Both the position numbers and the translations under genes were made by a program. This document shows, piece after piece, positions 22,376 through 33,690 of a stretch of 64,000 nucleotides of DNA. The stretch is from the NCBI GenBank assembly GCA_024180945.1, contig JAKSGN010000043.1, positions 2,108,001-2,172,000 of the forward strand, given 5' to 3'. The first letter of the stretch is position 1, and every line of letters begins with the position of its first letter. Source of the DNA: Macrophomina tecta (taxonomy: Eukaryota; Ascomycota; Dothideomycetes; Botryosphaeriales; Botryosphaeriaceae). The notes below the pieces were generated by a model, which worked only from the letters and a program-made list of their open reading frames with translations, ran no database searches and had not been told where the DNA came from.

Positions 22376-23539
22376 ATGGCCTACTTCTGCAATACTGGCC
22401 TCCTTTTCCTGCTGCTGCTGCTTGTTGTCGTATTCCTCATGTCCAGCAAGCCTGCAAACCCCCCGTCGACCTCTTTCGCCGCCACCGGACTGAACAGGAC
22501 CACCTTCTTAATCACCGAGGATGACAGCTTCGGCGAGCACCCATTCATCTACGCTAAGCTGCATCCCCGCCTGCCTCTTCTGATCCTATCCGACACCGGA
22601 TGCAACTCTCCGCGCGACTCCTCTGTGGTCATCTCGAAGCTGCGCTCATTCCTCGAGGAGTACCCCGTCCCCGCCAACGGCGGAAAGCCGCTGAATCCGC
22701 GCGACGAGTATGGCCATCCGGAGCGGCAGTATGTGGTCATCGTAACCCACTGCCACTACGACCATATCTCCGGCCTCGAGCAGTTCCCCACCATCCCGCT
22801 CTCCGACACCCTGGCCCTGGAGAGGACAACACGTGGCTCCGAGTCGCAGCTGAAACCGCTCCCATCATGCAGCGTCGTCGCGTCGGGCCACTCCCAGTCC
22901 TTCATCAACACCAACCTGGACGAGCACTCCCTCTGCAAATTCCTCGGGCTCAAGACGCCCAAATATCGCGTGTCGGTGTGGGCCAAAGACAGCGAGGCAC
23001 TTCTCCACCATGGCCAGAAGATTGACGTGACGGTGCTGCACACGCCTGGCCACACGCCCGACGAGCTGGCGTGGTACGACCATCACGAGAGGCATCTCTA
23101 CGTCGGCGACTCCTTCTACGAGCTAGGCCCCAGGAACGCAGCCATCGAGTTTCCGAAAGAGGGCAACTGGATCGACTACATGACATCTCTCGGAAAGCTA
23201 CTTCGCTTCGTCAAGCACGAGAACGAGTACATGCTGGCCGACGCGCTCAACGACTACAGCGACTTCTACGGCGACTGCCGCCGCGTCAAGCTGGGCTGCG
23301 GGCACACCACATCACAGGCTGACGCCGAGGAGATCCTGGAGGCCGTCTTCAAGCTTTTCGAGCGCATCATCATGGGCAAGGTGCCTGTCAGGCGATCCGA
23401 GACCCGCCGAGACGAAATATACGATAACTGGAGGGACGACGGGGAGAAGGTGCGCTTCGCCGTGCGGGCTCCGAGGCGGCTGGCGGAGGAGGCACGCAAG
23501 CAGTTGGGCGACCGCGCGGTCTTAGACTCCATAGTATGA
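22376..23539 (+). CDS. Metallo-beta-lactamase-fold hydrolase with N-terminal membrane anchor
   Basis: A single exon encodes 387 aa. Residues 3-21 are very hydrophobic (a Leu/Val run), giving a signal anchor; an alternative ATG at residue 22 (MSSKPANPP) would yield a soluble form. The metal-site pattern is complete: HCHYDH (125-130), His226 in HTPGHTPD, Asp245 in VGDSFYE and His310 in GCGHTT. The fold covers glyoxalase-II-like thioesterases, lactonases and beta-lactamase-like enzymes, so the substrate stays open. Overall spacing resembles fungal proteins annotated simply as MBL-domain hydrolases. The next gene on the same strand starts 440 bp downstream and has its own promoter space. Confidence 0.88.
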   Translation: MAYFCNTGLLFLLLLLVVVFLMSSKPANPPSTSFAATGLNRTTFLITEDDSFGEHPFIYAKLHPRLPLLILSDTGCNSPRDSSVVISKLRSFLEEYPVPANGGKPLNPRDEYGHPERQYVVIVTHCHYDHISGLEQFPTIPLSDTLALERTTRGSESQLKPLPSCSVVASGHSQSFINTNLDEHSLCKFLGLKTPKYRVSVWAKDSEALLHHGQKIDVTVLHTPGHTPDELAWYDHHERHLYVGDSFYELGPRNAAIEFPKEGNWIDYMTSLGKLLRFVKHENEYMLADALNDYSDFYGDCRRVKLGCGHTTSQADAEEILEAVFKLFERIIMGKVPVRRSETRRDEIYDNWRDDGEKVRFAVRAPRRLAEEARKQLGDRAVLDSIV

Positions 23540-23978
23540 TTGATACCTTAAGACACGGATGTGTTTTTTCTTTTTTTCTTTTCTTTTTTCTCTTCTATCA
23601 AGGAAATCCAAGAAACGGCGCCGGCGTATGACGTTGCGTTTGCAGGAAAGCGAAGATGCAGTGACATCAAACATCAACGACATGAATCAGGTCGCAGGCC
23701 CGGCCTGGATGTGCACAATGCGGGGAAAAAAAAAATGAATGGAACCCAACGAAGGGCCGGCGGAGGCGGAACGACAAGCCGCTGACGTGGGCCTCGTCTG
23801 CCAATCGCTCGCTCGACGAGTCGGCCCTTGACTCGGCGGTGGCCTGGCTCCGACCAGACGACCCCTCCGAGGGGCAGCAGCACGTCTTTTTTCATCTCTT
23901 GCATGTCCATCAGCCCGGGGAAATCCAACTGCCCAACAACCACAGACCCATCCCGCCGGGACCGCTACCGCCACCACC
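23540..23978. other. Intergenic region, tandem genes
   Basis: A T-rich run at 23563-23600 follows the MBL gene and probably marks its 3' end. The rest should hold the promoter and leader of the phosphatase gene. No other gene is seen. Confidence 0.6.
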
Positions 23979-24798
23979 ATGTCAGACAAGGACGCCGGCA
24001 CCCCGCGCGTCTACCTCGCCCGCCACGGTTCGTGCCCGCACCCCGTCCCACCGCCATCAACATCCCACCACCACTACCATACCACCACCACCACCACCAC
24101 CAAACTAACCACCCCACCCACACCCGGCAGGCGAAACCGAATGGACCATCAACGGCCGCTACACCGGCACGACCGACCTGCCGCTCACGCCCCGCGGCGA
24201 GCAGCAAGTCCTTAGCACCGGCCGCGCGCTTGTCGGCGCCGACAAACTCATCTCCCCCGCGCGCCTCGCCGCCGTCTACGTGTCGCCGCGCACGCGCGCA
24301 CAGCGCACCTTCTCCCTCCTCTTCCCGTCGCCGCTGCCGCCCACGACGCACGTGTCCACGACGCCGCGCCTCGCCGAATGGGACTACGGCGCCTACGAGG
24401 GCCTGCTCACGTCCGAGATCCGCGCCGCCCGCGCGGCGCGCGGCCTGGACGGCGAGCGCCCCTGGGACATATGGCGGGACGGGTGCGAGGGCGGGGAGAG
24501 CGCGGCCGAGGTGGCGGCGCGGCTGGACGACCTGATCGCCGAGATACGCGCGCTGCAGGCGCCGTGCATGCGCGGGGAGAGGGCCGCCGACGTCGTGCTG
24601 GTGGCGCACGGGCACCTGCTGCGCGCGTTCACGAAGAGGTGGCTGGGCTACCCGCTGGAGTTCCCGCTGAGCATGATGCTCGAGCCCGGCGGCGTGGGCG
24701 TGTTGAGCTATCAGCACCATAATGTCAATGAGCCGGCGTTTATGCTGGGCATGGCGCTACCGCCGCCGAAGGAGGGGGAGGGAGAGGAGGAGAAGTAG
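23979..24798 (+). CDS. Histidine-phosphatase enzyme, sedoheptulose-1,7-bisphosphatase-like (SHB17 type)
   Basis: Two exons, 23979-24027 and 24131-24798, give 238 aa; the intron splits the RHGE motif. His16 in ARHGET is the phospho-acceptor, followed by the TDLPLTPRGEQQ stretch, the acid residue in EWDYGAYEG and the second catalytic His in VAHGHLLRAF. The segments ERPWDIWRDGCEGGES and GGVGVLSYQHHN correspond to yeast Shb17, which dephosphorylates sedoheptulose bisphosphate and feeds riboneogenesis. General phosphoglycerate-mutase-family annotation is the fallback. The protein has no targeting signal and ends in a Glu-rich tail. It is a little shorter than the yeast enzyme, mainly before the C-terminal GGVGV block. 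Confidence 0.88.
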
Positions 24799-25359
24799 AT
24801 GTCGTGGACGGGGATATGACCGCGGAGCAAGCGTAGACGGATGGATGTTGAAGATGATGCATGAACAGATGGATTTAGACTACGGAGGAGAATTGGGTAT
24901 TATGACTGGTTTCCGCTCTACCAGAAAGGATAGATGCTCATGATCGGTTTATAGACAAGACAAGACTAGAAGAACGAACATAGAACAACCAGCCCGGCTA
25001 TAGAAAAGGATAGACCAAAGTCAAAAGCAAAAAGACATTTGTATCGATTACGCTTTTACGGCTGCTCTTTCAAACTTGCCATCATTTTCCCCTCCCTACA
25101 CCCCGCTCACGCGCTTGGAGCACTGAAAAGATATGCCCTCTGATTTGAACCGTTGAGGGCAAATCGTATATTCTTGACCATATGAAACAGGCAAATAGAC
25201 TGATCGGGAAACCAAAGTTAAAGAAGTATACCTGTATCTTGCTGCTCTTCTGAGCCCCAATGAGAACACCCTCACCATGGATCTGCGCGGCCGAGTCTAC
25301 CTGAAGCTTGGGAAAAGTGGAATCTTGGAGAATCACTGGACATGCATCAAGCTCCTCCT
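24799..25359. other. Convergent intergenic region
   Basis: The 3' flanks of the phosphatase (+) and oxysterol-binding protein (-) genes lie here. The sequence is A-rich around 24950-25040, as expected of 3' UTRs. I see nothing else. Confidence 0.55.
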
Positions 25360-27236
25360 TCACGATTCAGCATCATGAAACTCATCAATCGAGTTGGTAT
25401 CGGAGTCCTTTCGTTCGACCGCTCCGGGATGAGACGCCGACGTCGCCGGCGCGTCGTGCTGGCCAAAATCGATCAGGTCGTCTGTCTGGTTATGCGACTC
25501 GGGCTCGCTCTTGCGCTCGGGTATCGAGAACCTCCGGTCGACCGTCTGTCCCGGGAGTATCGCGGCCACGTTGAGGATCTGCTTCGTTTGCTCCTCTGGC
25601 GTGGCTCCATCACTGCAAGAAAAAAAAAAAAACGGCGGATTAGCCCCAGCTCCGCCCGACTCCGAGCCTCCGGACGCGCGATCAGCCGACGTGTGGCCCA
25701 CTCATCCACTTACATCTTGGCACGAATGATGAAGTCCAAATCCTCCATGCCCTCTTCCGAGCCTCCCGGACCGCCATTCACCGGCCTGAATAACCGAGGG
25801 TGCCACTCGACGCCTTCATCCACGCGCTTTGCCGCTTCCTCGCGCTGCATGTCTTCGATCTTCGATTTCTCGTCTGTCGCCGTGACCTGGTCTCTCTGCT
25901 TGATGGCTAGCGTGACCTTCTGCCACAGCTTCTGCGATTCGCGCTCATCTTGCTCGCTCAGCGGGCGTACCAGTGGCGGCGTCTCCCGGGCGTGTGTAGC
26001 GTCAAACAGTATCTGCTTCTTGCCGGTCTGTGTGTGCCACACGTTAGCGGAGCTCGCGGCTTCGATGCAGGCAGAAGCTGGCCAACTCTGCCGGCCAAGG
26101 ATGAACCCACCGTCAAGTTTTTGGCCCACATTTCGCCCGACCATAGCCCAGAGAGCTCGAAGAGATTCTTCCCCGACTTGTCCCTGATGTAGCCACCGAT
26201 GGCGTTGTATGTGCCGCCGACCCAGCCCTTAGTCTTGAACTCGATGTCCGCCTCCAGTCCCAGCTCGGGGCACCGCACGTAACTGTGGTCGCCCAGCTCG
26301 TACTTCATCTTGCCGAACAGGATCCCACGTGCGTACATGTTAGGCTGCGTGATGAAGCTAAGCGCCCGGTTAGCAGCGGCATTCCCGCCTAGCATTAAGC
26401 ATAGCAAAAAAAAAAACCTACTATCTCTCCTTGTGGTTCAGGAACTGCATCACAGCGAGACCCTCCATCATGCTTGCCGCCGAGTTACCCAGGAACTTGC
26501 TCCGGGGCTTCAAGGTGCCGTCGATGCGGATGTGATGCTCGGGCGCCATGAAAAAATAGCTCGACTTCGGGGGGTGATGCGACGTCTGTTCGGAGATGTA
26601 GTAGCCCTTGGTCTTATCCGGATACTCCCAGTAGCAGGTGAAGGTCTCGCCGAGGATAGGGTTTAGGGGCTTCTTGACACCGCTGCGCTATGGTCAGCCC
26701 TCTCCAGAACGCGGCGGACAAAGAATTTGCTGCGCAGAGCATACATACGGCGGCTTGATGTGCCATCCGCTCAGATAAAACTTCACCACGGAAAGGAACC
26801 TGTCTGTTGGGTCCTGGATATCCGGCATGGGGAGCAGGGTCTCCGGGTGGGCCATGAAGCTGTGGGACGCCGGGTTAGCTCCTGTTGCGTCCTCTCCGAT
26901 AGCCCCGGAGGCGGGCAAACGCAGACGCACTTTGTTATCCGCTCCAGCATCGACCGCGGCTCCAAGATGAACGTTGGGAGGGTGATCCGGCTGAGATCCG
27001 CGCCAGGCCGCAGCTGCGAGATGATGTGGGTGAGGACTGCGGAGAGAAGCGGGCAGTCAGTCTACAGGGCGCGAAAACAATAGGAGCAGCAGACAGCGGC
27101 GAGGCGTACCATTGCTCTGCTCGGAATCGACAACGGTCTCGTCGTCGCCGGTGACGGTAGAGTTGTCGCGGGGCTCGTCGGCGGAGGAGCGGCTGCTGGA
27201 CAGCGAGTGCCGTCTGTGTGCGTGGCCGAGCACCAT
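25360..27236 (-). CDS. Oxysterol-binding protein (Osh4/Kes1-like ORP)
   Basis: Seven exons in gene order, 27110-27236, 26931-27036, 26749-26859, 26422-26682, 26111-26357, 25714-26027 and 25360-25612, give 472 aa with all phases closing. It is a lipid-transfer protein that exchanges sterol for PI4P between membranes. The diagnostic EQTSHHPP lies at 146-153 and is preceded by [21 protein letters not shown] and [10 protein letters not shown] belong to the lipid-binding barrel. No PH or ankyrin domain is present, so it is a short ORP like Osh4 or Osh6. The C-terminal tail carries DDLIDFG and ends EFHDAES, close to an FFAT motif for VAP binding (an inference). It lies 745 bp from an unrelated helicase gene on the same strand. 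Confidence 0.94.
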
Positions 27237-27981
27237 GGTGGCGAGTGTCGTGGAGGGTTTTGGGGAATGACGAGCGAAGTGTGGAGGTTTAGGGTGCAAA
27301 GGGCTGTGTGACAGGCATCAGGGCGGGCCCCAGGGAAGGACTTTCAAGTGTAGATGATGACGCGGGTGGGCCGTGGGCCTCTTAGCGGCGGTCGGCGGGG
27401 TATTTTTTGGCCCATGTTTATTGCTGAGCGCACCCACGCCAACCAGCTCCAACGCACAAAGAAATCTGCTGCCTGTCCTCGTGCCGGGCCCTCGCTCGTA
27501 CTCGTAGCCGGTCTACGCGCCTGCAGGCCCCGGTTTCTCGCAACGTGAATGGGCGCCATAAGCCGTCCTACGTAAGCCGATGCCTGTTTGCGCCCGTTTT
27601 GCACGGCAGTGCTCTCGGCCCGCCCGAGCCCCAAGATACGAAGCCAGCAGGATAGGGGATGATCTGCGGTTGTCCAACCGTTCACCATCTATACGTGTAT
27701 CCATGTCTTCGTTGGGCATGCAATCACCTCCCGCCGCCCAATTGAGCGGCCCGTCTAACCCCGCTTGTTTGCCCGCACCAACGAAGAAACACTTGACCGG
27801 CGCACTACTTGTTTTATGGTGTGAAACTACGGACGGCGGAAACGTCATTGGAACTCCCGGGGGCCGCCCTTCGCTTCCGCAGATCGCGGCCAGCGGTGCC
27901 GCGGTTCTCCAGCTGCCCTATTGCAACTTCAAAATTTTGGCTCTGAAGGGGTATCAACGGCTTAAAAAGGATGCTTCTCCC
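27237..27981. other. Promoter region of the oxysterol-binding protein gene
   Basis: It includes the upstream region of the ORP gene and the 3' flank of the SNF2 ATPase gene, both minus strand. The open frame on the plus strand running from here into the ATPase 3' end has no family features. Confidence 0.55.
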
Positions 27982-30900
27982 TCACTCCTCCCCCTTTTCC
28001 TTCTCGCCAGGAGCAAGTTCTCTTCTCCTGAGTCGGTAGAACTTTTCCAGGCAGTTTCTTCTCTGCTCCTGTGTCCAACTTTCAACCACCAGCGCGAACT
28101 CCGTGACATCGTTAAAGTCGAACATTTTAGCCATCGTGCAGAACTGCCGCATTCGCACATCTTCAGGCGGTCTGTACCGGTATTTGATTGTCTGCATCTC
28201 ATCGTCCTCATCTTCTTCTTCGTCGCCGTCGTCACCCCTGTCGCCCCCTCTTTGGCTTTGACTGGGTGCAAACACATGCTTGTCAATGTAGTCAATGTCG
28301 TTCTCGTTCTCCGCAGCCCTACGACTCAGGTGCGCCTCCACCTTCGAAGTGCCGATAACCTCCGAGTTCTCGTGGGTGTATTGAACTCCGGCACCCGCAA
28401 GGATGGCCTGAACCGCATCCGTCTTTTTCCTAGATGATTTAAGGTCTTTCGTCAAGTCGTCGACACTGCCCATCTTGATCAGGTCTGATATTTGGCTCAT
28501 GATCGCATCTTCACGCTCCCCGCTCGACAACGCATCGTCATCATTCTCTTGGCTGTATCCGTCTAATCCGATGACTGAGACCCCAGCACGAGACTCGGCA
28601 ACATTGGTCTTGTTGACAATATCTCGGAGCACAATGTTGTCGCCTTGGTACGAGAAGAGATTGGCAAGTCCGAAAATCTCACCTTGCTTCTCCTTCTGAT
28701 CCTGGACTCCGCGGAAGTAACGGCGCTCGTTTGAAGCGCTGTAGCCAATGTTGGCTTGCTGCTGCTTGTAGATTTGGCGCGCATAAACTATCTCTTCAAT
28801 GGTCCCTGCGCTGATCAAGCGGAAGACTTCAACGTCGCGGAGCTGCCCAATTCGGTAGGCTCGATCTTGGGCTTGCAGATCGTATGCCGGATTCCAATTG
28901 GGATCGAAAACAACAACTTTGTTTGCCGAGGTTATGTTCAATCCGACACCTCCTGCTCTGGTGCTGATGAGGAAGACAAATTGCTTGGGGTCGGCATTGA
29001 AGTCATTGACTGCTTGCTGACGATCCTCATATTTCATGCTGCCGTCCAGGTAGCTCACGTTGTATGTCGTCGTGCTTGTGAAGAGCATCCGCAACATCTG
29101 CAGAAGCCGGACACTATGGCTGAAGACTAAGACCTTATCGCCATTCGAGTACCAGAACTGGAGGAGTCTTTTGAGAACCTTCCACTTCCCGCAATATTCC
29201 TGCTTTGCGAAGTTCGTGATATTGTCCCGTTGCCGATATAGATCTTTCCATTGATTCGGCATAGAGATCTGTAGATCGCCCAAATCTCGAGCCTGTTTTT
29301 CATTTGAATCAATGCTGCTTGGAATGATGAGTGCAAGATGATTGGTTAACTTCTGCAGTGTTGCCATGGCAGGAAAAACGAGGTTCTGCCACTTGCCATG
29401 GCCGGGAACCTCAACATAGCAACACCAGCCACGTTTCTTGCCAGAGTCACAGTCACAAAGCTCCGTAGATTGTCGGACGTGTTCAACGAGTTCGCTATTG
29501 ACGTAGTTCTCGTACGCTTCAGCTTGCGACTCTGTGAGGGGACAGAATACTACATAAATATCAGGAATCTATTACAATCAACTGGCATATGTGGTATCTT
29601 ACCAACTCTATCACTCTTTTTCGGAAGTTCATGGGCAATCAATGACTTCATGCGGCGAAGAAAAAATTGAGGCAATAAGTTGTTCACTAGAGACTGTGCG
29701 GTCGTGCGAGCCTTGGCAAGTTGTTGGTACGTTGCGTCGTGAGCTTGACCCATCTTGAGAGGTTCACTGATGCAGTGTTTCCACGTTGCGAGCCCACCGA
29801 ACCTTCCGGGATTAGTCCAGTTGAGGAGGGTCCATAGTTCATAGTAGTTATTTTGGATTGCAGTGCCGGTCAGACCTATTCTGCAGAGAGCATTAACCTC
29901 ATTCATGGCCTGGGTGATCTCAGATGTTCGGCTCTTGATGATGTGGCATTCGTCCGCAATCACGCAATCCCAGTCGACCATGTTGATCTCACTTCTGTTG
30001 TTTCGATACGTCGTGTAAGTGGTCAGCACAATCTCGGCGCGTCCTTTGAGGGCGGCCCGCACTGCCGCATCCTTGTCAGCAGGGGAGCCGTGATAAGTGT
30101 AAATGTGCCACCAGCCCCAATCGTCCAATTCACACTTCCAGTTCTCTAAAAGAGTGCCGGGACAGATAATGAGGACTCTAGGGTAGTCTCGGCCGTCCTG
30201 CCGCATTTTGCGCATTCGTTTCTGATCCCGCTCATCACATGTCTTCCCGAAAGCTGCTGTCAGAAAGGCAATGACCTGGATAGTTTTTCCCAAGCCCATG
30301 TCATCACCGAGGATACCTCCTCTCTGATAGACGAATTTTTCGGTCAGAAACTCAACTCCTTTGATCTGATAATCCCGAAGCCATTGTGCGTGTGCCGCCG
30401 GGATGACACTAGCCGTTGTTGGAATGGCAATGTCTTCGTACTTCCGGATCGGCTTTCGTCCTGGAAAGACAGGTTTCTCCTGGAGATGCTCCAATCTCTC
30501 GTCGTTGGAGAAGTATAAACCATCGTAATCTGGCGGTATAAGGAGCCCGGCCTCACCCATCTTCTCACGCGCATCTTCGAACTTGTTTTTGCGGTCCTTG
30601 AGGTAATCCGGAAGAAGTTCGTCCATTAGTTCCTCGGCCTCTTCATCAGAATTATCCTCGAAGGTTTTCTGTTTCTTGAGGCTGGGCTTTCCCTCTTCAT
30701 CAATGGGACGGCGTGGGCGGATGCGTCTGCCAACCATGCTAGAGCCATTCCCTGAAGCGGCAACTTTGGCCTTACGCGAGATGGCCGCGGCGCGTTTTCT
30801 CTTCACCGCCTTGCGATTCTTAAATGCATTGTATGCAGCCTCTGCATCCTCTTCGTCGGAAAACTCGACTTTTCGTAGCTCATTATGACTATCGGACTCT

Positions 30901-31192
30901 GGTTTATCTTGTCCGTTCTCGTCGGCATCGTCCGGTTCATCGGCGGTCTCGGAACCACCATCAGGCTCTGCAACAACGTCTGTAGATCGAGTAAGCAAAC
31001 GTCGCGACAAGGCTCGGGGTGAGAACATCGTGTACCTTTGATGTAGGAGTCCAGATCGACTTCCCTGCGGACTATGTCGGTGATCTCTAGGTCGCTGCTG
31101 CCCTCATACTCGCCTTCCATTCTGTCCACCTCCTTCGCAGCGTGCCGGCGATGGGTTGCAGTTCGCGAAGGCTTTTGCGCGACCGTCGCCAT
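27982..31192 (-). CDS. SNF2-family ATPase, ERCC6L2/Rad26-like DNA repair translocase
   Basis: Three exons in gene order, 31036-31192, 29603-30979 and 27982-29549, give 1033 aa. The N-terminus is acidic with basic, NLS-like runs (KAVKRKRAAA, RRIRPRRP). The ATPase core starts near residue 255: Walker A GDDMGLGKT (277-285), motif II as DECH (395-398), then GLTGTAIQNN. The C-terminal helicase lobe has KVLVFSHSVRLLQMLR, ISTRAGGVGLN and QAQDRAYRIGQ. Asp instead of Glu in GDDMGLGKT and the block just after the helicase core (EIFGLANLFSYQ) point to the ERCC6L2 branch rather than classic CSB. A Cys-rich patch (LCDCDSGKKRGWCC) lies between the lobes. Such proteins act in the nucleus at damaged DNA; the exact pathway is inferred from the family. 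Confidence 0.92.
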
Positions 31193-31857
31193 CTGTCCTC
31201 AAATGGTGGTGGATGATGCAGGGTAGCGAGTGATTGGTCAAAGACAAAGCTAAGGGTGCGGAGATGAAGATGCAACGAACGGAGACGCGTGAAAGCGCGC
31301 CGCCCAACCCACGCGAAGTCACGCCCGTGACGATGCCCCACATCGTGCCCCCTCCGCTGACGTCACCTACATTAATTTCCTAAACAAGCAAGCACCTGTA
31401 TTACACTGCAAGAGTGATCAGATAATTGCTTCCTAATTCTTCAATAGATCTCAATGGGGATAAATTTACATGTTCTCCTTAGTCAATACACAATGCACCC
31501 ACCTTATCATATATATTTCGCCTCCTGCACATATCCAACATGGACGAAAGTCCACTATCGGAAATGAACGATTTTCTGTCTTGTCAAGGGAAGAACTTCA
31601 AACTGGCTTGATTAAACAGAGTTGAATTAGTAGCAATTGACCTCCATCACAGATATTATCCATCGAACAATGGACACCTCAAAGCTTGAACTGTTGGTCC
31701 ACACACTAAAAATAATAATAATAATAATAATAAAGACAACTATGTCACCGATGTTGTATTCGGAGATAGACTGGTTGGGATCATTATTACCACTCCCAGC
31801 TCTCGCGTACCGTGACCATTCTATTTCAATCACTCCCTAAACCCAATCATCGCCACA
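31193..31857. other. Intergenic region with (AAT)n microsatellite
   Basis: It lies between the SNF2 ATPase start (-) and the asparagine-synthetase pseudogene (+). It is AT-rich compared with the rest of the window and includes about eight AAT units at 31709-31733. No gene is seen. Confidence 0.6.
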
Positions 31858-33690
31858 ATGTGCGGCATAAGCTGCATCATCCACGAAGGCGACCCCACCA
31901 CCATCGACTGCACCCAGCTCCCCCACGAGTTCTCCGCCAGCTTCGAAGCCATCAAGCACCGCCGTCCGGACTCGCGCGGTCAATGGATCAACCCGGACAA
32001 CCGCATCGGTACGCACCGTCCTTACCCCTCCCCTCCCCTTCCCATCAACTCAACCAAAAAAAAAAAAAGAAATAATAATACCCCTCCCCACTATCCTCAG
32101 CCCTCGGTAACGTCCGCCTGGTCATCGACGGTCTCCAATAACCACGCCGTCGTCAACGGCGAGCTCTACAACTACGACGAACTCCGAGCCACGTTGCCCT
32201 CCTGCCCCTTCGCCGGGCACAGCAACTGATTGAAGGAGTGTGCGAGAGGTTATTAGAAGCTGTGCAGATCAGGCTTTGTGCGGAGGTCCCGGTGGGGATT
32301 TACCTCAGCGGCGGTATTGAAGCATCGGTGATTGCGGGAATGGTGACGCGCCTGGTGAAGGAAAGAGGGGAAAGGATCGGGAACGAGCAGGAGACAGATA
32401 CGGTAAGTTGCTTGGAGATTGCATTCGACGAAGACGGTGGGTATGACGAATCAGCTAAGATATCGATCCGCTCAATGACAACTCACTTGGGCATTGACAA
32501 TATGCAGCGAACGCAAACCGTACGGCGGATTTTCTCGGGTGTCAAATTTTACAGGAAACACATTGGGGGAAGCACAGCCGGCAGCGCTTTTTGAAGATGC
32601 CACTTACCGTTGCGAGCATCACATGCTAGATCTTAACTACATCAGAAAAATACGCATTGTCGGAAGTGCCGCGCAAGGTGAGCTTTCAGGTGGTGCTGAC
32701 TGGTGAAGGCTCTGATGAGAACTTCGCAGGTTACAACTCCACATACCTCCCTGATCATCTCCGAGAACCTGATCTTTCCAGGCCGGCCAATCCATTGTCC
32801 GAGGAGAGACGCGAGAAGCTACGCGAGGAGATGGAGGCGCTGGCGGAACGGAATTTCAAAGCCATTGGCACGGACAGCACCAGGACAGAGACGTCGGTGG
32901 CTGGCCGCATGCTGAACAAGACCAAAACACCTGCATATATGACAGCATGGGGTTTTGACGTATACGCGCCTTGGGCTTCCGATGCGTATGGCGTCTGCGA
33001 TCCTCGCCTGACTGTTGCAAATAATGTCGACGGCCGGACAAGAGACTGAATTGTGAACAAGTGGCATCCACTTCACTCGGCAATGTACGTGTGGCCGAAG
33101 GGGCATTTAACCAACAGCTTCCTCTCGTGCTGGGGTTACCACACAGAGATGGCGCATAGTCTAGAGGCCAGAACGCCTTTTCTGGACGATCAGTTAACGG
33201 AGTGCATTAATAGACTGCCGCCAAGTGTCAAGATAAGATGGGATGAGAAGGAAGAACGATTCCTGAAGAAGCGGATATTGCGAGAAGCGAGCAAGCCCTT
33301 CATCACGCGGGGGCTATACGAAAGGAAGAGCACCCATGAATTACCCTGGAAGTACGATGTTCTTCCCTGCCTCGCGGCTATGCCCCCTTCTCTTTCCCTG
33401 AGACAACCCGTCGTCCGTCTTCCAAGAGGGCACCGCAATAGAGTTGCTAAGTGCCGTGTTGGGTTGCTACGGTTAGCGAAATGAATACGTGCGGCTAACA
33501 TGTTGCTCCGAAAATAGCGTATTCAGCGCCTACACTCTATCCGGTAAACGGCCCTCTCCACGAGCTTTTGTCGAGGTTGATATGCCGAGAGAATGTGGAG
33601 AGGTTGGATTCGTGGGCTGGAATAAAACAAAGGATCTCGTCAAGGAGGCGTTTCAGAAGGGCAATCCTTCTGCAATGCGGGCCTCTACCA
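31858..33690 (+). pseudogene. Decayed asparagine synthetase (glutamine-hydrolysing, AsnB type)
   Basis: Family sequence is plain but broken. It starts MCGISCIIHEG with the catalytic Cys2 and a spliceable intron (about 32011-32099, containing an A12 run). The glutaminase part then breaks: a stop at 32140 follows VRLVIDGLQ, the next frame gives NHAVVNGELYNYDEL, and it ends at 32227-32229 right after FAGH, with the rest of the domain missing. The synthetase part shows VPVGIYLSGG (PP-loop, with SGGIEAS for the usual SGGxDS), then frame changes, then VVLTGEGSDENFAGY. At 33047-33049 an in-frame TGA sits inside the conserved NVDGRTRD/NKWHPLHSAMYVW block. EARTPFLDDQLTE follows, and a last frameshift near 33620 separates GPLHELLSRL from GFVGWNKTKDLVKEAF. 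At least five lesions rule out function. Confidence 0.88.

Noticed and set aside
31858..33690. Intact multi-exon asparagine synthetase
   Set aside because: Introns cannot rescue the TGA inside the conserved GRTRD/NKWHPLHS block, and part of the glutaminase domain is simply absent.
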